Under the pieces are notes generated by a model that had not been told where the DNA came from, made no database searches, and saw nothing but the letters and a program-made list of their open reading frames with translations. The position numbers were made by a program, and so were the translations under genes. A stretch of 64,000 nt of DNA from Sphingomonas chungangi (GTDB lineage: Bacteria > Pseudomonadota > Alphaproteobacteria > Sphingomonadales > Sphingomonadaceae): positions 248,001 to 312,000 of the forward strand of contig NZ_JACEIB010000026.1 of NCBI RefSeq assembly GCF_013778325.1, in the 5' to 3' direction. Shown here piece by piece: positions 41,508-54,009 of the stretch (within the stretch, counting starts at the first letter, position 1; each line of letters starts with the position of its first letter).

Positions 41508-43877
41508 GTGGATTTCAGAAGCCCGAAGACCGTGTTGAACGCCCAGGGCATGTCCACGGCCCTGACGCTCGTGCTTGCGCTGACCGCGATGCCTGCGTTC
41601 GCACAGAGCACGCCGGACGCCAGCATCGGCGCGGGCGGCAGCTTCGGCGCGAGCGACAACGGCCGCCCCGCGCTGGTCGAACCGTCCACGCCGGCCCTGT
41701 CGGTCGAGGATGTGAACAAGCCGCTCGCCGACAACGAGGCGGCCTTCACCGCAGACCAGCTCGATTACGACACCGAGAAGCATATCGTCACCGCCACCGG
41801 CGACGTCCGCATGATCCGCCAGGGCAACCGGATGCGCGCCGACAAGGTGATCTGGAATCGCGACAGCGACGACGTCCACGCCTACGGCAACGTCGCGATC
41901 CAGAACCCGCAGGGCGACATGACCTACGCCCAGGATGCCGAGCTCACCGATTCGATGAAGGACGGCGTCGCGCAGGACATGCTGCTGGTGCTGGAGAATG
42001 GCGGGCGCATGGCGGCCGCCAGGGGCGCGCGCAAGGACGGCGTCTATACGCTCAACCACGCCGCCTACACGCCCTGCGACGTCACCACGAGCAAGGGCTG
42101 CCCCAAGGAGCCGATCTGGAAGATCACGGCAGCGAAGGTGGTCTATGACCCCAGCCGCCACCGCGTCTCCTATCGGGACGCACGGCTGACCTTCCTGGGC
42201 CTCCCGATCTTCTGGCTCCCCGCCTTCTCGCACCCGGACGGGTCCGGCGCGGGCGGCAATTCGGGCCTGCTGGTGCCGGACGTCAGCTACAACAGCCGCA
42301 ACGGCATGATGTATGCGCAGCCGTACTACATCCAGTTCGCGCCCAATCGAGACCTGACGGTCACGCCCTACGTCTTCACCAGCGTCCTGCCCATGCTGAG
42401 CGCCGAATATCGCTCGCTGAGCGAGAAGGGCGCCTGGCGCGTCCAGGGCTATCTCACCGACTCGAGCCAGTCGACGACCGCAACCACCGGCGGATCGAAG
42501 AGCGTGCGCGGCTATATCGAGGCGAACGGGACGTGGCAGCTCAGCCCGAACTGGACGCTCACCGGATCGCTCCGCGCGGTGACCGACAAGACGTTCCTGC
42601 AACGCTACGATCTCAATTACGACGACACGCTGCGATCGGTGGTGAAGGCCGAGCGGATCGACGGAGACAGCTATCTTTCGATCGCCGGCTGGGCCTTCCA
42701 GACGCTGGTGCCCAACGTCCCCGGCTCCAATCTGGCGCAGGCCAGGCAGGGCCAGCAGCCGATCGCCATTCCCGCGATCGACTATCGCCGCCGGATCGGC
42801 GACCCGTGGCTCGGCGGCACGCTCACGCTGCAGGCCAACACGCTCGGCCTGATCCGTACCGACGGGCAGGACAAGCAGCGCGCCTTCGTCAGCGCCGAAT
42901 GGCAGAAGTGGCTGCTGACCGGCATGGGCCAGCTCGTCACCTTTACCGCCTATGGCCGGGGCGACATCTATCATTCGGACCAGAACGACCTCACCCAGAC
43001 GGTGGTCTATCAGGGCCATCCCGGCTGGGAGGGGCGCGGCATCGCCGCCGCCGCCGTGGACGTGCGCTGGCCCTTCGTCGGCGACGTGTGGGGCGGCACC
43101 CAGCGCATCACACCGCGCATCCAGTTCGCCGGCAGCCCCAGGACGCGCAACATGGCGATCCCCAACGAGGATTCGCGCGCGGTCGACCTGGAGGACACCA
43201 ACCTCTTCTCGCTCAACCGCTTCCCCGGCTACGATCGCTGGGAGGATGGCGCGCGCATCACCTACGGCGTCGAATATGCGCTGGACCTGCCGCGTTTCTC
43301 TCTGCGGTCCGACATCGGGCAGAGCTACCGCTTCAACAACCGCGACAGCATCCTGCCGCCCGGCACGGGGCTTTCGGGCAAGACCTCCGACATCGTCGGC
43401 CGCGCCACCGTCCGCTACGGCAGCTTCGTCAGCGTGACGGAGCGGTTCCGGCTCGACAAGAACAGCTTCGCCATCCGCCGCAACGAGATCGACGCGACGC
43501 TGGGATCCGCCAACACCTATCTCCAAGTCGGATACCTGAACCTCAGCCGCAACATCGATCCGTCGATCGAGGACCTGCGCGATCACGAGGAGGTGCGGCT
43601 CGGCGCGCGGCTGGCGATCGGCAAGCGCTGGTCGCTGTTCGGATCGACCACGCTCGACCTGTCCGACGAGACGCAGACGGTCAGCGCGAGCCAGAGCCAG
43701 ACGCTCACCGACCTCGACGACGGCATCGATCCGGTCAAATCGCGCGTCGGCCTCGCTTATGAGGACGACTGCTTCGAGGCGAGCGTCCAGTGGCGGCGCA
43801 ACTATGCGGCCTTCGGCGATGCGCGCTACGGCAACAGCTTCCAGTTCCGGCTGGCATTCAAGAACCTCGGCCGCTAA
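41508..43877 (+). CDS. lptD: LPS-assembly protein LptD
   Basis: LptD is the outer-membrane barrel that inserts lipopolysaccharide with LptE. From the GTG at 41508 the protein has 789 residues: a signal peptide ending AMPAFAQ, an OstA/LptA-like periplasmic domain (repeats such as ATGDVRMIRQGNRMRADKV), and a long C-terminal barrel ending in RLAFKNLGR. Cys occur in CDVTTSKGC and near the C terminus, fewer than the four of E. coli. GGGGGA lies just before the GTG; an ATG at 41550 is the alternative. It leads surA-pdxA-rsmA. Confidence 0.94.
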   Translation: MDFRSPKTVLNAQGMSTALTLVLALTAMPAFAQSTPDASIGAGGSFGASDNGRPALVEPSTPALSVEDVNKPLADNEAAFTADQLDYDTEKHIVTATGDVRMIRQGNRMRADKVIWNRDSDDVHAYGNVAIQNPQGDMTYAQDAELTDSMKDGVAQDMLLVLENGGRMAAARGARKDGVYTLNHAAYTPCDVTTSKGCPKEPIWKITAAKVVYDPSRHRVSYRDARLTFLGLPIFWLPAFSHPDGSGAGGNSGLLVPDVSYNSRNGMMYAQPYYIQFAPNRDLTVTPYVFTSVLPMLSAEYRSLSEKGAWRVQGYLTDSSQSTTATTGGSKSVRGYIEANGTWQLSPNWTLTGSLRAVTDKTFLQRYDLNYDDTLRSVVKAERIDGDSYLSIAGWAFQTLVPNVPGSNLAQARQGQQPIAIPAIDYRRRIGDPWLGGTLTLQANTLGLIRTDGQDKQRAFVSAEWQKWLLTGMGQLVTFTAYGRGDIYHSDQNDLTQTVVYQGHPGWEGRGIAAAAVDVRWPFVGDVWGGTQRITPRIQFAGSPRTRNMAIPNEDSRAVDLEDTNLFSLNRFPGYDRWEDGARITYGVEYALDLPRFSLRSDIGQSYRFNNRDSILPPGTGLSGKTSDIVGRATVRYGSFVSVTERFRLDKNSFAIRRNEIDATLGSANTYLQVGYLNLSRNIDPSIEDLRDHEEVRLGARLAIGKRWSLFGSTTLDLSDETQTVSASQSQTLTDLDDGIDPVKSRVGLAYEDDCFEASVQWRRNYAAFGDARYGNSFQFRLAFKNLGR

Positions 43878-43996
43878 AGCCTGCATTCATCGAGGACATG
43901 CCATGCCTCGCGGTGCCGATTTGCGCTTCCGAGGGGGAAGCCGGCACGGGCGACATGACGGGCGGGATTGAGAACGGCGTGATTTCCATAAAAGCT

Positions 43997-45340
43997 ATGT
44001 TCAAGCCGCGGCTGGCGGCGCTTTGCCTCGCGGGCGCTCTCGCCCTGATCGGCCCCGGCCACGCCTTCGCGCAGGGTGACGACGACGACACGGCGGTCAG
44101 CAATCCGCTCAATCTGCCCAACGACGTGCAGATGTTCGGCAAGTTCGATCCGACGATCCGCAAGGCGACCGCGATCGTCAACGGCTTCATCATCACCGAC
44201 ACCGACGTCGACCAGCGCCTCAACCTGGTGCTCGCCGCCAACGGCCAGCAGGTTTCGGGCGACGAGAAGGATCGTCTGCGCCTGCAGGTGCTGCGCAACC
44301 TGATCGACGAGACGCTGGAGATCCAGGAAGCCAAGTCGAACGACGTCACCGTGCCGTCGTCGGACATCGATTCCACTTTCCAGCGGGTCGCCGCCCAGTT
44401 CAAATATACGCCCGACCAGTTCGCGGCCTTCCTGAAGTCGAAGGGCTCCTCGCAGGCATCGATCAAGCGCCAGATCGAAGGCGAGATGGCCTGGCAACGC
44501 CTGCTCGATCGCAAGGTCCAGCCCTTCATCAACGTCGGCGACGACGAGGTGAAGCAGGTGATCGCGCGCCTGAACGCATCGAAGGGTGCCAAGGAATATC
44601 ATGTCGGCGAGATCTTCATCTCCTCGACCCCGGCGACGGACGCCCAGGCGCACGAAAATGCCGACAAGGTGTTCGAGCAGCTGAAGAAGGGCGGCAGCTT
44701 CGTCGCCTATGCCCGCCAATATTCGGAAGCCTCCACGGCGGCCGTCGGCGGCGATCTCGGCTGGGTCCGCGCCGAGCAGCTGCCCGATCCGATCGCGCAG
44801 GCGCTGCCGCAGATGCAGAACGGATCGGTCACGCCGCCGATCCAGGTGTCCGGCGGCTATTCGATCATCGCGCTGCAGGACACCAGGCAGGTGCTCACCT
44901 CCGATCCGCGCGACGCGCTGCTGAGCCTCAAGCAGATCACCATCAGCTTCCCGGCCGGCACCACCCAGGAAACCGCCAGCCCGCGTGTCGCCGCCTTCGC
45001 CGATGCGACGCAGAAGATGGCCGGCTGCGGCGCCGCCAAGGACGTCGCCGCCAGGTTCGACGGCAACATGGTCGAGAACGACAACATCAAGATCCGCGAC
45101 CTGCCGCCGGCGCTGCAGAACCAGATGACCGCGCTCTCGATCGGCCAGTCGACCACGCCGTTCGGCTCCGTCGAGGATGGCGTGCGCGTGCTGGTGCTGT
45201 GCGGCCGCGACGATCCGCAGACCGCGAACGCCCCCTCCTTCGATGCCATCTACAATCAGATGGAGCAGGAGCGCGTCGATCTGCGCGCCCGCCGCTATCT
45301 GCGCGATCTGCGCCGCGATGCGGTGATCGAGTACCGATGA
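43997..45340 (+). CDS. surA: SurA-like periplasmic chaperone/peptidyl-prolyl isomerase
   Basis: SurA escorts outer-membrane proteins, including LptD, through the periplasm. The 447-residue protein starts at ATG 43997 with a signal peptide ending GPGHAFA; an in-frame GTG at 43979 is possible. A SurA N domain spans about residues 45-190, followed by one parvulin domain ([11 protein letters not shown] onward) and a second, degenerate one that contains two Cys. Its TGA overlaps the pdxA ATG. Confidence 0.9.
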   Translation: MFKPRLAALCLAGALALIGPGHAFAQGDDDDTAVSNPLNLPNDVQMFGKFDPTIRKATAIVNGFIITDTDVDQRLNLVLAANGQQVSGDEKDRLRLQVLRNLIDETLEIQEAKSNDVTVPSSDIDSTFQRVAAQFKYTPDQFAAFLKSKGSSQASIKRQIEGEMAWQRLLDRKVQPFINVGDDEVKQVIARLNASKGAKEYHVGEIFISSTPATDAQAHENADKVFEQLKKGGSFVAYARQYSEASTAAVGGDLGWVRAEQLPDPIAQALPQMQNGSVTPPIQVSGGYSIIALQDTRQVLTSDPRDALLSLKQITISFPAGTTQETASPRVAAFADATQKMAGCGAAKDVAARFDGNMVENDNIKIRDLPPALQNQMTALSIGQSTTPFGSVEDGVRVLVLCGRDDPQTANAPSFDAIYNQMEQERVDLRARRYLRDLRRDAVIEYR

Positions 45341-46332
45341 GCGTTGCCCCGATCGCCGTCTCGATCGGCGATCCGGCCGGGATCGGCCCCGAGGTGCTGG
45401 CCAAGGCTTGGGTGCGGCGCGCCCAGAACCGGCTGACGCCCTTCTTCGCGATCGGGGACCTGCGTTCGATCTCGACCGTATGGAAGGGACCGCTCCGCAA
45501 GGTCGACGGGCCGGCAGAGGCCGTCGCCTGCTTCGGCGAGGCGCTGCCGATCATGGAGGTGGAGGATGCCGGCGCGATCGTGCCGGGCCAGCCCAACATG
45601 CCGGGCGCGCGCTGCGCCATCGCCAGTCTGGAGATCGCGGTCGGCCTCGCGCGAGAGGGCGCGGCATCGGCGATCGTCACCGGGCCGGTCTCCAAGGCCG
45701 AGCTCTACGCGATCGGCTTCACCCATGCGGGCCAGACCGAGTTCGTCGCCGAGCGTTGCGGCGTGGCGCCGGGCAACGTCGCGATGATGCTCGCCGGGCC
45801 GACGCTGCGCACGGTCTGCATCACCACCCACGTGCCGCTGGCCCGGGTGTCGGAGCTGCTGAGCGTCGAGCTGGTCGTCTCCCGTGCCCGGGTGACGGCG
45901 CGCGGGCTCCAGCGCGATTTCGGCATCGCCGATCCGCGCATCGCCATAGCCGGTTTCAACCCGCACGCGGGCGAAGGCGGCTCGCTGGGCCGCGAGGAGA
46001 TCGAGATCCTGCTGCCCGCGATCGAGCAATTGCGGGACGAAGGCATCGACATCGTCGGCCCGTTGGCGGCGGACACGATGTTTCATCCCCGCGCCCGCGC
46101 CCGCTACGATGCGGCGCTGTGCACCTATCACGATCAGGCGCTGATCCCGCTCAAGACGCTGCATTTCGACGAGGGCGTCAACATGACGCTGGGCCTGCCG
46201 ATCGTGCGCGTCGCGCCCGATCACGGCACCGCCTTCGAGATCGCCGGCAAGGGCCTCTCCGAACCGGGCGCGACGATCGCCGCGATCCGCATGGCCGGCG
46301 AAGCCGCGGAGCGCCGCGCCGCCGCGTCATGA
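45337..46332 (+). CDS. pdxA: 4-hydroxythreonine-4-phosphate dehydrogenase
   Basis: PdxA oxidises 4-phosphohydroxy-threonine in the DXP-dependent route to pyridoxal phosphate. The 331-residue protein starts [19 protein letters not shown] and shows [18 protein letters not shown] (as THAGQTEF) and the metal site near [12 protein letters not shown], then [13 protein letters not shown]. It is coupled to surA and rsmA by ATGA overlaps, the usual order in proteobacteria. Confidence 0.96.
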   Translation: MSVAPIAVSIGDPAGIGPEVLAKAWVRRAQNRLTPFFAIGDLRSISTVWKGPLRKVDGPAEAVACFGEALPIMEVEDAGAIVPGQPNMPGARCAIASLEIAVGLAREGAASAIVTGPVSKAELYAIGFTHAGQTEFVAERCGVAPGNVAMMLAGPTLRTVCITTHVPLARVSELLSVELVVSRARVTARGLQRDFGIADPRIAIAGFNPHAGEGGSLGREEIEILLPAIEQLRDEGIDIVGPLAADTMFHPRARARYDAALCTYHDQALIPLKTLHFDEGVNMTLGLPIVRVAPDHGTAFEIAGKGLSEPGATIAAIRMAGEAAERRAAAS

Positions 46333-47156
46333 GCGGCCTCGCCGACCTTCCTCCGCTGCGTGAGGTGATCGCGAGGCACGGGCTTTCCGCATCCAAGTCG
46401 CTCGGGCAGAACTTCCTGCTGGATGGCCAGTTGCTCGATCGCATCGCGCGGGTGGCGGGCAATCTGGAGGCGCAGCGCGTCTATGAGGTCGGCCCTGGCC
46501 CCGGCGGCCTGACCCGCGCCCTGCTCCGCGCCGGTGCGACGGTGACGGCGGTGGAGCGCGATCGCCGGTGCCTGCCCGCGCTCGCGGAACTGACCGAAGC
46601 ATCAGGCAACCGCCTGCGCGTGATCGAAGGCGATGCGCTGGAAATCGACGAGCAGTCGGAAGCGGGCGATGGCGCCCATATCGTCGCCAACCTACCCTAC
46701 AATGTCGGCACCGTGCTGCTGGTCCGCTGGCTGGAGAGCGAGGCATGGCCGCCCTGGTGGGCTTCGCTCAGCCTGATGTTCCAGAAGGAGGTCGCCGAGC
46801 GGATCGTGGCGAAGCCGGGCACCGACGCTTATGGCCGCCTCGCCGTGCTCGCCCAGTGGCGCGCGGAAGCGAGCATCGCGCTCAACGTCCATCGCTCCGC
46901 CTTCGTGCCGCCGCCCAAGGTGATGTCGGCGGTGGTCCACCTCGTGCCCAAGGCCATGCCCGGGGGAGTGGATCCGGCGAAGCTCTCCGCGCTGACGGGC
47001 GCCGCATTCGGCCAGCGCCGCAAGATGCTGCGGCAAAGCCTGAAAAGCATGGCGGGAGCGCTCGACGCCTTGTCGACATTGGGCATCGCGGCCGAGCGTC
47101 GGCCGGAAACGCTTTCGGTGGAGGAGTTCGTCGCGGTCGCCCGCGCGCTCTCCTGA
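46329..47156 (+). CDS. rsmA: 16S rRNA (adenine1518/1519-N6) dimethyltransferase
   Basis: RsmA (KsgA) dimethylates two adjacent adenines near the 3' end of 16S rRNA late in 30S assembly. The 275-residue protein has [13 protein letters not shown]-binding [14 protein letters not shown] and the catalytic NLPYNVG. All family motifs are present. It ends the plus-strand operon and converges on the TPR gene with two bases between stops. Confidence 0.97.
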   Translation: MSGLADLPPLREVIARHGLSASKSLGQNFLLDGQLLDRIARVAGNLEAQRVYEVGPGPGGLTRALLRAGATVTAVERDRRCLPALAELTEASGNRLRVIEGDALEIDEQSEAGDGAHIVANLPYNVGTVLLVRWLESEAWPPWWASLSLMFQKEVAERIVAKPGTDAYGRLAVLAQWRAEASIALNVHRSAFVPPPKVMSAVVHLVPKAMPGGVDPAKLSALTGAAFGQRRKMLRQSLKSMAGALDALSTLGIAAERRPETLSVEEFVAVARALS

Positions 47157-47158
47157 AC

Positions 47159-47695
47159 TCAGTTCTTCTCCGGCACTGCCGACTGTTCCTGGCCCTTGGG
47201 GGGAACCTTGTCGCTGGCCTGGGCCGTCTGCACCGGAGCGGGCGGGCCCTTCGCGATCGCGGCGGCGAGCGTCGTCGCGGCCGGGCAGGTCGCGTTGCCG
47301 CAAATCTTCTGGACGCGCGCAAGATTGTCCTTCGCACGATCGACCGCGCCGCGCTGAACCAGGGCGCCGCCCTCGCCCGAAAGCGCCGCGACGTCGTTCG
47401 GTTCGAGAAGCAGCGCGTCCTTGTAGTAGCGGATCGCCTTGCCCGGCAGCTGCTGCGCCTGCGCGACCTTGCCCAACGTCACATAAGCGGCGCGGTTCTT
47501 CGGATCGGCGACCAAAGCTGTCTCAAGCGCATCGTTGGCGGCAACGAGATTGCCCGCAGCCAGCGCCGCCTCGCCCTGTTTCTGGAAGGTGATCGAGACC
47601 GGGTTGATCTGGTCGTCCGGCTTCTGGCCGAAACTTCCGCTCGACATCGTGAGCAGGCCGAGGGCTGCGGCAGAGGCAAGGGCGAGGAACCGCAT
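47159..47695 (-). CDS. Secreted TPR-repeat protein
   Basis: The 178-residue product starts at ATG 47695, preceded by GGAG, with a signal peptide (about residues 1-23). Residues 35-125 form at least two TPR-like helix pairs (AALAAGNLVAANDALETAL and IRYYKDALLLEPNDVAAL). Two Cys follow in CGNATC, and the tail is Pro/Lys-rich. It is probably periplasmic and used in protein contacts. It lies downstream of the RsmB-family gene. Confidence 0.75.
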   Translation of the reverse strand: MRFLALASAAALGLLTMSSGSFGQKPDDQINPVSITFQKQGEAALAAGNLVAANDALETALVADPKNRAAYVTLGKVAQAQQLPGKAIRYYKDALLLEPNDVAALSGEGGALVQRGAVDRAKDNLARVQKICGNATCPAATTLAAAIAKGPPAPVQTAQASDKVPPKGQEQSAVPEKN

Positions 47696-47726
47696 CTGTT
47701 TCTCCGAAGGCGTCATTCCGGTTCTT

Positions 47727-48878
47727 CTAGCACGGCGCCTTGAGCCTCGCGACGAAAAACCCGTCGGTGCCGTCGTCCGATGGTGTGAGGCGCAGGCCGG
47801 GGCCGCGTTGCGAGCCGGCCGGAAGCGTGACGGGTTCTGTCCGCCAGCCTGGATGGCGCGACAGGAACGCCTCGACCTGCCCCGCCCCTTCCTCGTCGAG
47901 CAGCGAGCATACGACGTGGACCAGAGTTCCGCCCGGCTCCACCAGCCTGGCCGCGACATCCAGCAGGCGCGCCTGCAACGCCACGACGCGCGCCAGCCGC
48001 TCCGGCGTAAGCCGCCAGCGCGCCTCCGGGTTGCGTCGCCAGGTGCCGGTACCCGAACAGGGCGCGTCCACCACCACCAGATCGGCCGCGCCGAGCAGAT
48101 CGCCAAGCGCCACGATCTCGCGCCCGCCGTCCAGCAGGCGGGTCTCGACGATGGTGATGCCGGCCCGCTCCGCGCGGGGTGCAAGGCGGGAGAGGCGCGC
48201 GCGATCGGCGTCGCAGGCGAAGATCACGCCGCGATCCTCCATCGCCGCCGCCAGGCCCAGCGTCTTGCCGCCAGCGCCCGCGCAGAGATCGACCACCTTC
48301 ATACCGGGCTCCGCACCGCAGGCGAGCGTAACGAGCTGGCTGCCCTCGTCCTGCACCTCGATCAACCCGGCCTTATATTCGGGCAGCTGCTCGACCGCGC
48401 TGCCTTCGGGCATGCGCAGACCATCGCGCGCGTGCGGCGCCGGCACCGCGCCCACAATATCGATCTTGCCGGTCTTCAGGCGGTTGATCCGCAGATCGAG
48501 CGGCGCACGCTGGAGCAACCCCAGTCCGCCGAGCTTATCGCGCAACCACATCGGCACTTCGGCCGCCTCGGCGCGAGGCTCGTTGGCGGCGATCGGTAGA
48601 GGACCGTGGACCGATCCGTCGAACAGCAGCGCGAGTGCCGGATCCCCCTCCGCCAGTCCGATCATCGCCGCCCGCCCGGTTTCGGGGCGCTCGCCGGATC
48701 GCCGGATCGCGGCATAGACGAGGTCACGGACCGCGCGGCGGTCCTTCGACCCGGCGTAGCGGCGCGCCCGGAAGTATCGCTGGACGATAACGTCGGCAGC
48801 GGCGCCATTGTCGCGCGCACCGGCGATCACCTCGTCGAGAATGTCGATCGCCGCCTGTACGCGCGCCTGGGGAATCAC
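47727..48878 (-). CDS. rsmB: RsmB/NOP-family RNA m5C methyltransferase
   Basis: Members methylate C5 of cytosine in rRNA. The 383-residue protein has an N-terminal NusB-like helical region, SAM motif VVDLCAGAGGKTLGLAAAM, and the two catalytic Cys motifs DAPCSGTGTWRRNP and VHVVCSLLDEE. Length and order fit RsmB, but a related site cannot be excluded. It lies between guaB and the TPR gene on the minus strand. Confidence 0.87.
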   Translation of the reverse strand: MIPQARVQAAIDILDEVIAGARDNGAAADVIVQRYFRARRYAGSKDRRAVRDLVYAAIRRSGERPETGRAAMIGLAEGDPALALLFDGSVHGPLPIAANEPRAEAAEVPMWLRDKLGGLGLLQRAPLDLRINRLKTGKIDIVGAVPAPHARDGLRMPEGSAVEQLPEYKAGLIEVQDEGSQLVTLACGAEPGMKVVDLCAGAGGKTLGLAAAMEDRGVIFACDADRARLSRLAPRAERAGITIVETRLLDGGREIVALGDLLGAADLVVVDAPCSGTGTWRRNPEARWRLTPERLARVVALQARLLDVAARLVEPGGTLVHVVCSLLDEEGAGQVEAFLSRHPGWRTEPVTLPAGSQRGPGLRLTPSDDGTDGFFVARLKAPC

Positions 48879-48892
48879 GATTCAACCTCCAA

Positions 48893-48984
48893 CCGTTCGG
48901 GCTGAGCCTGTCGAAGCCCTGCCCTTCCTTCTTCGCGTTCGGACAAGAAGGAGGACAGCCCTTCGACAAGCTCGGGGCGAACGG
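48893..48984. repeat. Palindromic intergenic repeat, family R1 (copy c)
   Basis: A 92-base element from CCGTTCGGGCTGAGCCTGTC to the CGAACGG end, with inner arms CTGCCCTTCCTTCTT and AAGAAGGAGGACAG. It begins 12 bases after the guaB stop and precedes the RsmB-family gene. Confidence 0.88.
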
Positions 48985-48995
48985 TGTTCAATGGT

Positions 48996-50492
<1,497 letters not shown>

Positions 50493-50590
50493 CTATAGGA
50501 GCGGGTCGGTTGCTTTTCCAGACCGTGCAGGCGCAGGAACAAAGCCGGGCGCGATGCGATGACCCTGCGAACCGCCCGACGGGAGACCGG

Positions 50591-51580
50591 ATGATCTTCG
50601 ATCGACGCGCATTGCTGGCCAGCATCGCCGCCGCCGCCTCGCCCGTGACGCGGGAGGGCAAGCCGGTCAGCCTCGTCCCCACCGACCAGCAGACCAAGAA
50701 GCCGGCGTCGGCCACGATCAAGCTGTGGCCGGGCACCGCTCCGGGATCGCCGCCGCCGCCCGACCTGCCCGCGCCCAAGCTCCAGCGCGCTCCGGTCACG
50801 GGAGGCAAGGAGTATCGGCTGAAGGGCATCGCCGCACCGGCGCTGTTCGTTTACCGGCCCGCCGTGCCCAACGGCGTCGCGCTGATCGTGATGCCGGGTG
50901 GTGGCTTCAGCTTCCTCTCGGTGGAGAATGAGGGCAGCGCGCCCGCGACCTTCTACACCGATTTCGGCTATACCGTGTTCGTGCTGAGCTACCGCCTGCC
51001 CGGCGAAGGCTGGACGAACCGCGCCGATGCACCGCTGCAGGATGCGTTGCGCGCGATGCGCGTCGTGCGATCGCAGGCCAAGGCCTACGGCATCGATCCG
51101 GAGGGGGTGGCCGTGCTGGGCTTCTCGGCGGGCGGCCATGTCGCGGCGAGCCTTGCCACGGATCACGCCACGCCGCTCTACGTCCCGGTAGATGCGGCGG
51201 ACAAACTCTCTACCAGGCCCGCGGCCGTGGGGCTGATGTACGCCGTCACCACGATGAAGCCGTTCGAGACCCGCTCGGTCTCGCGCGCCAATCTGCTCGG
51301 CCCCGATCCCTCGGCCGAAGTCGTCGCCCGCCGGTCGCCGCTCTCCCATATCGGCGCGAGTACGCCGCCCTGCTTCGTCGGCTGCGCGCTGGACGATCCG
51401 ATCGTGCCGCCCTTCTGTTCGATCGACTGGCTCGCCGCCTGCCAGGCCGCCAGGGTGCCGGTGGAGGGGCATTTCTTCGAGAAAGGCGGTCACGGATTCG
51501 GGCTTCGCCTCTCGACGGACAATCCGGGGGCACTGTGGCCGGAGCTGTTCCGGCTATGGCTGGGCAAGCACGGGCTGTAA
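50591..51580 (+). CDS. Secreted alpha/beta hydrolase (esterase-like)
   Basis: The 329-residue product starts at ATG 50591 after GGGAG. The N terminus MIFDRRALLASIAAAASP contains a twin Arg and may be a Tat signal. The hydrolase shows an oxyanion loop MPGGGFSFLS, nucleophile motif GFSAGGH, and a late GGHGFG with the likely catalytic His. This resembles BD-FAE-type carbohydrate esterases. The substrate is unknown. Confidence 0.82.
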   Translation: MIFDRRALLASIAAAASPVTREGKPVSLVPTDQQTKKPASATIKLWPGTAPGSPPPPDLPAPKLQRAPVTGGKEYRLKGIAAPALFVYRPAVPNGVALIVMPGGGFSFLSVENEGSAPATFYTDFGYTVFVLSYRLPGEGWTNRADAPLQDALRAMRVVRSQAKAYGIDPEGVAVLGFSAGGHVAASLATDHATPLYVPVDAADKLSTRPAAVGLMYAVTTMKPFETRSVSRANLLGPDPSAEVVARRSPLSHIGASTPPCFVGCALDDPIVPPFCSIDWLAACQAARVPVEGHFFEKGGHGFGLRLSTDNPGALWPELFRLWLGKHGL

Positions 51581-51622
51581 GGTCGCATTTGCCCAAACGC
51601 GCGGCTCTGCTAGGGATCGCGC

Positions 51623-52327
51623 ATGTCCGCCTCCATTGCCCTCGTCGACGACGATCGCAACATCCTGACCTCCGTTTCGATCGCGCTGCAGGCCGAGGGC
51701 TTCACGGTGCGCATCTATTCGGATGGCGAGGCCGCGCTGAAGGCCTTCGCCGAGAATGCGCCCGACCTCGTCGTGCTCGACATCAAGATGCCGCGCATGG
51801 ACGGGATGGAGGTGCTCCGCCGGCTGCGCGAGAAGAGCCAGGTGCCGGTGATCTTCCTCACCAGCAAGGATGACGAGCTGGACGAGGCACTGGGCCTCGC
51901 CATGGGCGCCGACGACTATATCGCCAAGCCCTTCTCGCTGCGCCTGCTGATCGCCCGCATCCGCGCGATCCTGCGCCGCACCGACGCGCGCATGGCCCCG
52001 GCGCCCGAGGAGGACATGCCCGCCGAGATGCTCGAGCGCGGACGGCTGGAGATGGACCCCGCCCGCCACAAGGTCCGCTGGGGCGGCGAGGAGGTCGTGC
52101 TGACCGTCACCGAATTCATGATCCTGGAGGCGCTGGCCCAGCGCCCCGGATTCGTGAAGTCGCGCGATCAGCTGATGGACGCCGCCTACCAGGACGACGT
52201 CTATGTCGACGATCGCACCATCGACAGCCACATCAAACGCCTGCGCCGCAAGTTCCGGCAGGTCGATCCCCAGTTCAAGGCGATCGAGACACTCTACGGG
52301 GTGGGATACCGCTTCGGTGAGGAATGA
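51623..52327 (+). CDS. chvI: Response regulator ChvI
   Basis: ChvI is the OmpR-type regulator that answers envelope and acid stress in alphaproteobacteria. The 234-residue protein has a receiver domain with phospho-acceptor Asp53, Thr80 and Lys102, and a winged-helix DNA-binding domain from about residue 130 ([32 protein letters not shown]). The kinase gene starts inside its last codons, so the pair is coupled. Confidence 0.93.
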   Translation: MSASIALVDDDRNILTSVSIALQAEGFTVRIYSDGEAALKAFAENAPDLVVLDIKMPRMDGMEVLRRLREKSQVPVIFLTSKDDELDEALGLAMGADDYIAKPFSLRLLIARIRAILRRTDARMAPAPEEDMPAEMLERGRLEMDPARHKVRWGGEEVVLTVTEFMILEALAQRPGFVKSRDQLMDAAYQDDVYVDDRTIDSHIKRLRRKFRQVDPQFKAIETLYGVGYRFGEE

Positions 52328-53900
52328 TCCCCTGCCGCGCTCGCAGCGCGCCGACCCCGACGACAATCCGCTCACCTGGTCGGCGCGCTGGTCGCTGACC
52401 AGCCGCATCCTGGCGGTCAACATCTTCGCGGTGGCGATGCTGGCGGGCAGCTTCGCCTATCTCGACAGCTATCGCTCGCGCGTATCCGAGGAGCGCATCG
52501 CCGCCGCCGAGGATGATGCCCAGATGATCGGCACCGCGCTCGCCGCCGTCTCGCCTGAAAAGCGCGCGCTGCTCGCCACGAAGCTGGCGCTGTTCGAAGG
52601 CGAACGCGTGCGGGTCTATGACGCCTCCGGCAAGCCGGTCCTCGACAGCTGGCGCAACGGGCCGATCACCTACCAGCTTATCGATCCCGAGACCCAGCCC
52701 TGGCAGAAGCACGCCGCGCGCGCGATGGACAAGGCGTTCGACCATATCGTTGGCGCCGATCGCGTGCCGCGTTTCGAGGAGCCCGCCGTCGACACTCTCG
52801 ATGCGTGGCCGGAGGCGAAGCTCGCGGCGGCGCATCCAAACCGCGTCTATTCGATGCGCCGCAACGCACCGGACCGCACGCCGGTGCTTTCCGCCTCGGT
52901 CGCGGTGCCCGGGGTCGGCACGGTCCTCACCACCGACAATGCGCGCGACATCACCCGGATCGTCCGTGCCGAGCGCTACGCCATCGGGCTGGTGATCGGC
53001 GGGGTGCTGATCGTCTCGGTGCTGCTCTCGCTGTTTCTGGCGCGGACGATCGCGCGGCCGCTGCGCCGGCTGGCGCTGGCTGCGCACCGGGTTCGACTGG
53101 GCCGCGCGCGAGAGGTGGTGGTGCCACGCCTGCCCTCGCGCCGCGACGAGATCGGCCTGCTCGCCCGTGCGCTCTCGGACATGAGCCAGGCGCTGCGCCG
53201 CCGGATCGACGCGGTGGAGGCGTTCGCCGCCGACGTCTCGCACGAGCTCAAGAACCCGCTGGCCTCGCTGCGCTCCGCGGTGGACAGCCTCGGCGTGGTC
53301 AAGGACCCGGCGCTGCAGGAACGGCTGCTCGACATCGTGCGCGACGACGTGATCCGGCTCGATCGCCTGATCACCGACGTCGCGGAAATCTCGCGCCTCG
53401 ACGGCGAGCTGTCCCGCGCCCGCTTCGAGGCGGTCGACCTCGGCCCGCTGGTCGAGGGCATGGTCGCGGCGCGGGACGATCGTGGCCGCAACGGCGACGT
53501 GCGCGTGGCGTTCGCGCGGCCCTATGTCGATACCGCCGTGGTGTTCGGCGATCCCGCCCGCCTGGCCCGCATGATCGAGAACGTCATCGACAACGCCGTC
53601 TCCTTCTCGCCGCCCGGCGGGCTGGTCGAGGTCAGCGCGATCGGCATCGGGGACATCGTGCTGATCGCCATCGAGGACGAAGGCCCCGGCGTACCGCCGG
53701 ACAAGCGCGAGAGCATCTTCCGCCGCTTCCACACCGACCGCCCCGACGCCGAGAAGCCCGCGCGCCATTCCGGCCTCGGCCTCGCCATCGCCAAGGCGAT
53801 CGCCGACGGGCATGACGGCACCGTCGAGGTGCGCGACCGCTCGGACGGCCGCAGCGGCGCGCATTTTCTCATCACCCTGCCGAGAGCGCCCGAGGCATGA
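52317..53900 (+). CDS. chvG: Sensor histidine kinase ChvG
   Basis: ChvG senses envelope or pH stress and phosphorylates ChvI. From GTG 52317, overlapping chvI by 11 bases, the protein has 527 residues: TM1 at 30-49, a periplasmic sensor domain of about 170 residues, TM2 near 222-242, a HAMP linker, the phospho-His309 in [11 protein letters not shown] and an ATP-binding domain with [14 protein letters not shown] and SGLGLAIAK. No ExoR gene, the periplasmic partner in rhizobia, is in the window. Confidence 0.92.
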   Translation: MRNDPLPRSQRADPDDNPLTWSARWSLTSRILAVNIFAVAMLAGSFAYLDSYRSRVSEERIAAAEDDAQMIGTALAAVSPEKRALLATKLALFEGERVRVYDASGKPVLDSWRNGPITYQLIDPETQPWQKHAARAMDKAFDHIVGADRVPRFEEPAVDTLDAWPEAKLAAAHPNRVYSMRRNAPDRTPVLSASVAVPGVGTVLTTDNARDITRIVRAERYAIGLVIGGVLIVSVLLSLFLARTIARPLRRLALAAHRVRLGRAREVVVPRLPSRRDEIGLLARALSDMSQALRRRIDAVEAFAADVSHELKNPLASLRSAVDSLGVVKDPALQERLLDIVRDDVIRLDRLITDVAEISRLDGELSRARFEAVDLGPLVEGMVAARDDRGRNGDVRVAFARPYVDTAVVFGDPARLARMIENVIDNAVSFSPPGGLVEVSAIGIGDIVLIAIEDEGPGVPPDKRESIFRRFHTDRPDAEKPARHSGLGLAIAKAIADGHDGTVEVRDRSDGRSGAHFLITLPRAPEA

Positions 53901-53920
53901 TACGGAAGGGCGATCATCCC

Positions 53921-53946
53921 AATCCTCCACCGCCGGGGGGAGGATT
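53921..53946 (+). terminator. Hairpin after chvG
   Basis: AATCCTCC (53921-53928) pairs with GGAGGATT (53939-53946) around a GC-rich loop, followed by a short T run, 20 bases after the chvG stop. It resembles a weak intrinsic terminator between chvG and hprK. Confidence 0.5.
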
Positions 53947-54009
53947 TGGTAAGTCTCGATATGCTGTAGTGGTTTCCGCCACCCACGTCGAAGCGGATCA
54001 GCACGCATC

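Noticed and set aside
39993-43877. Very long open frames on both strands over pepA and lptD (about 1,300 codons each)
   Set aside because: They arise from GC-rich codon bias. pepA and lptD account for the real coding parts, and the extra stretches have low-complexity Arg/Ala content and no family motif.
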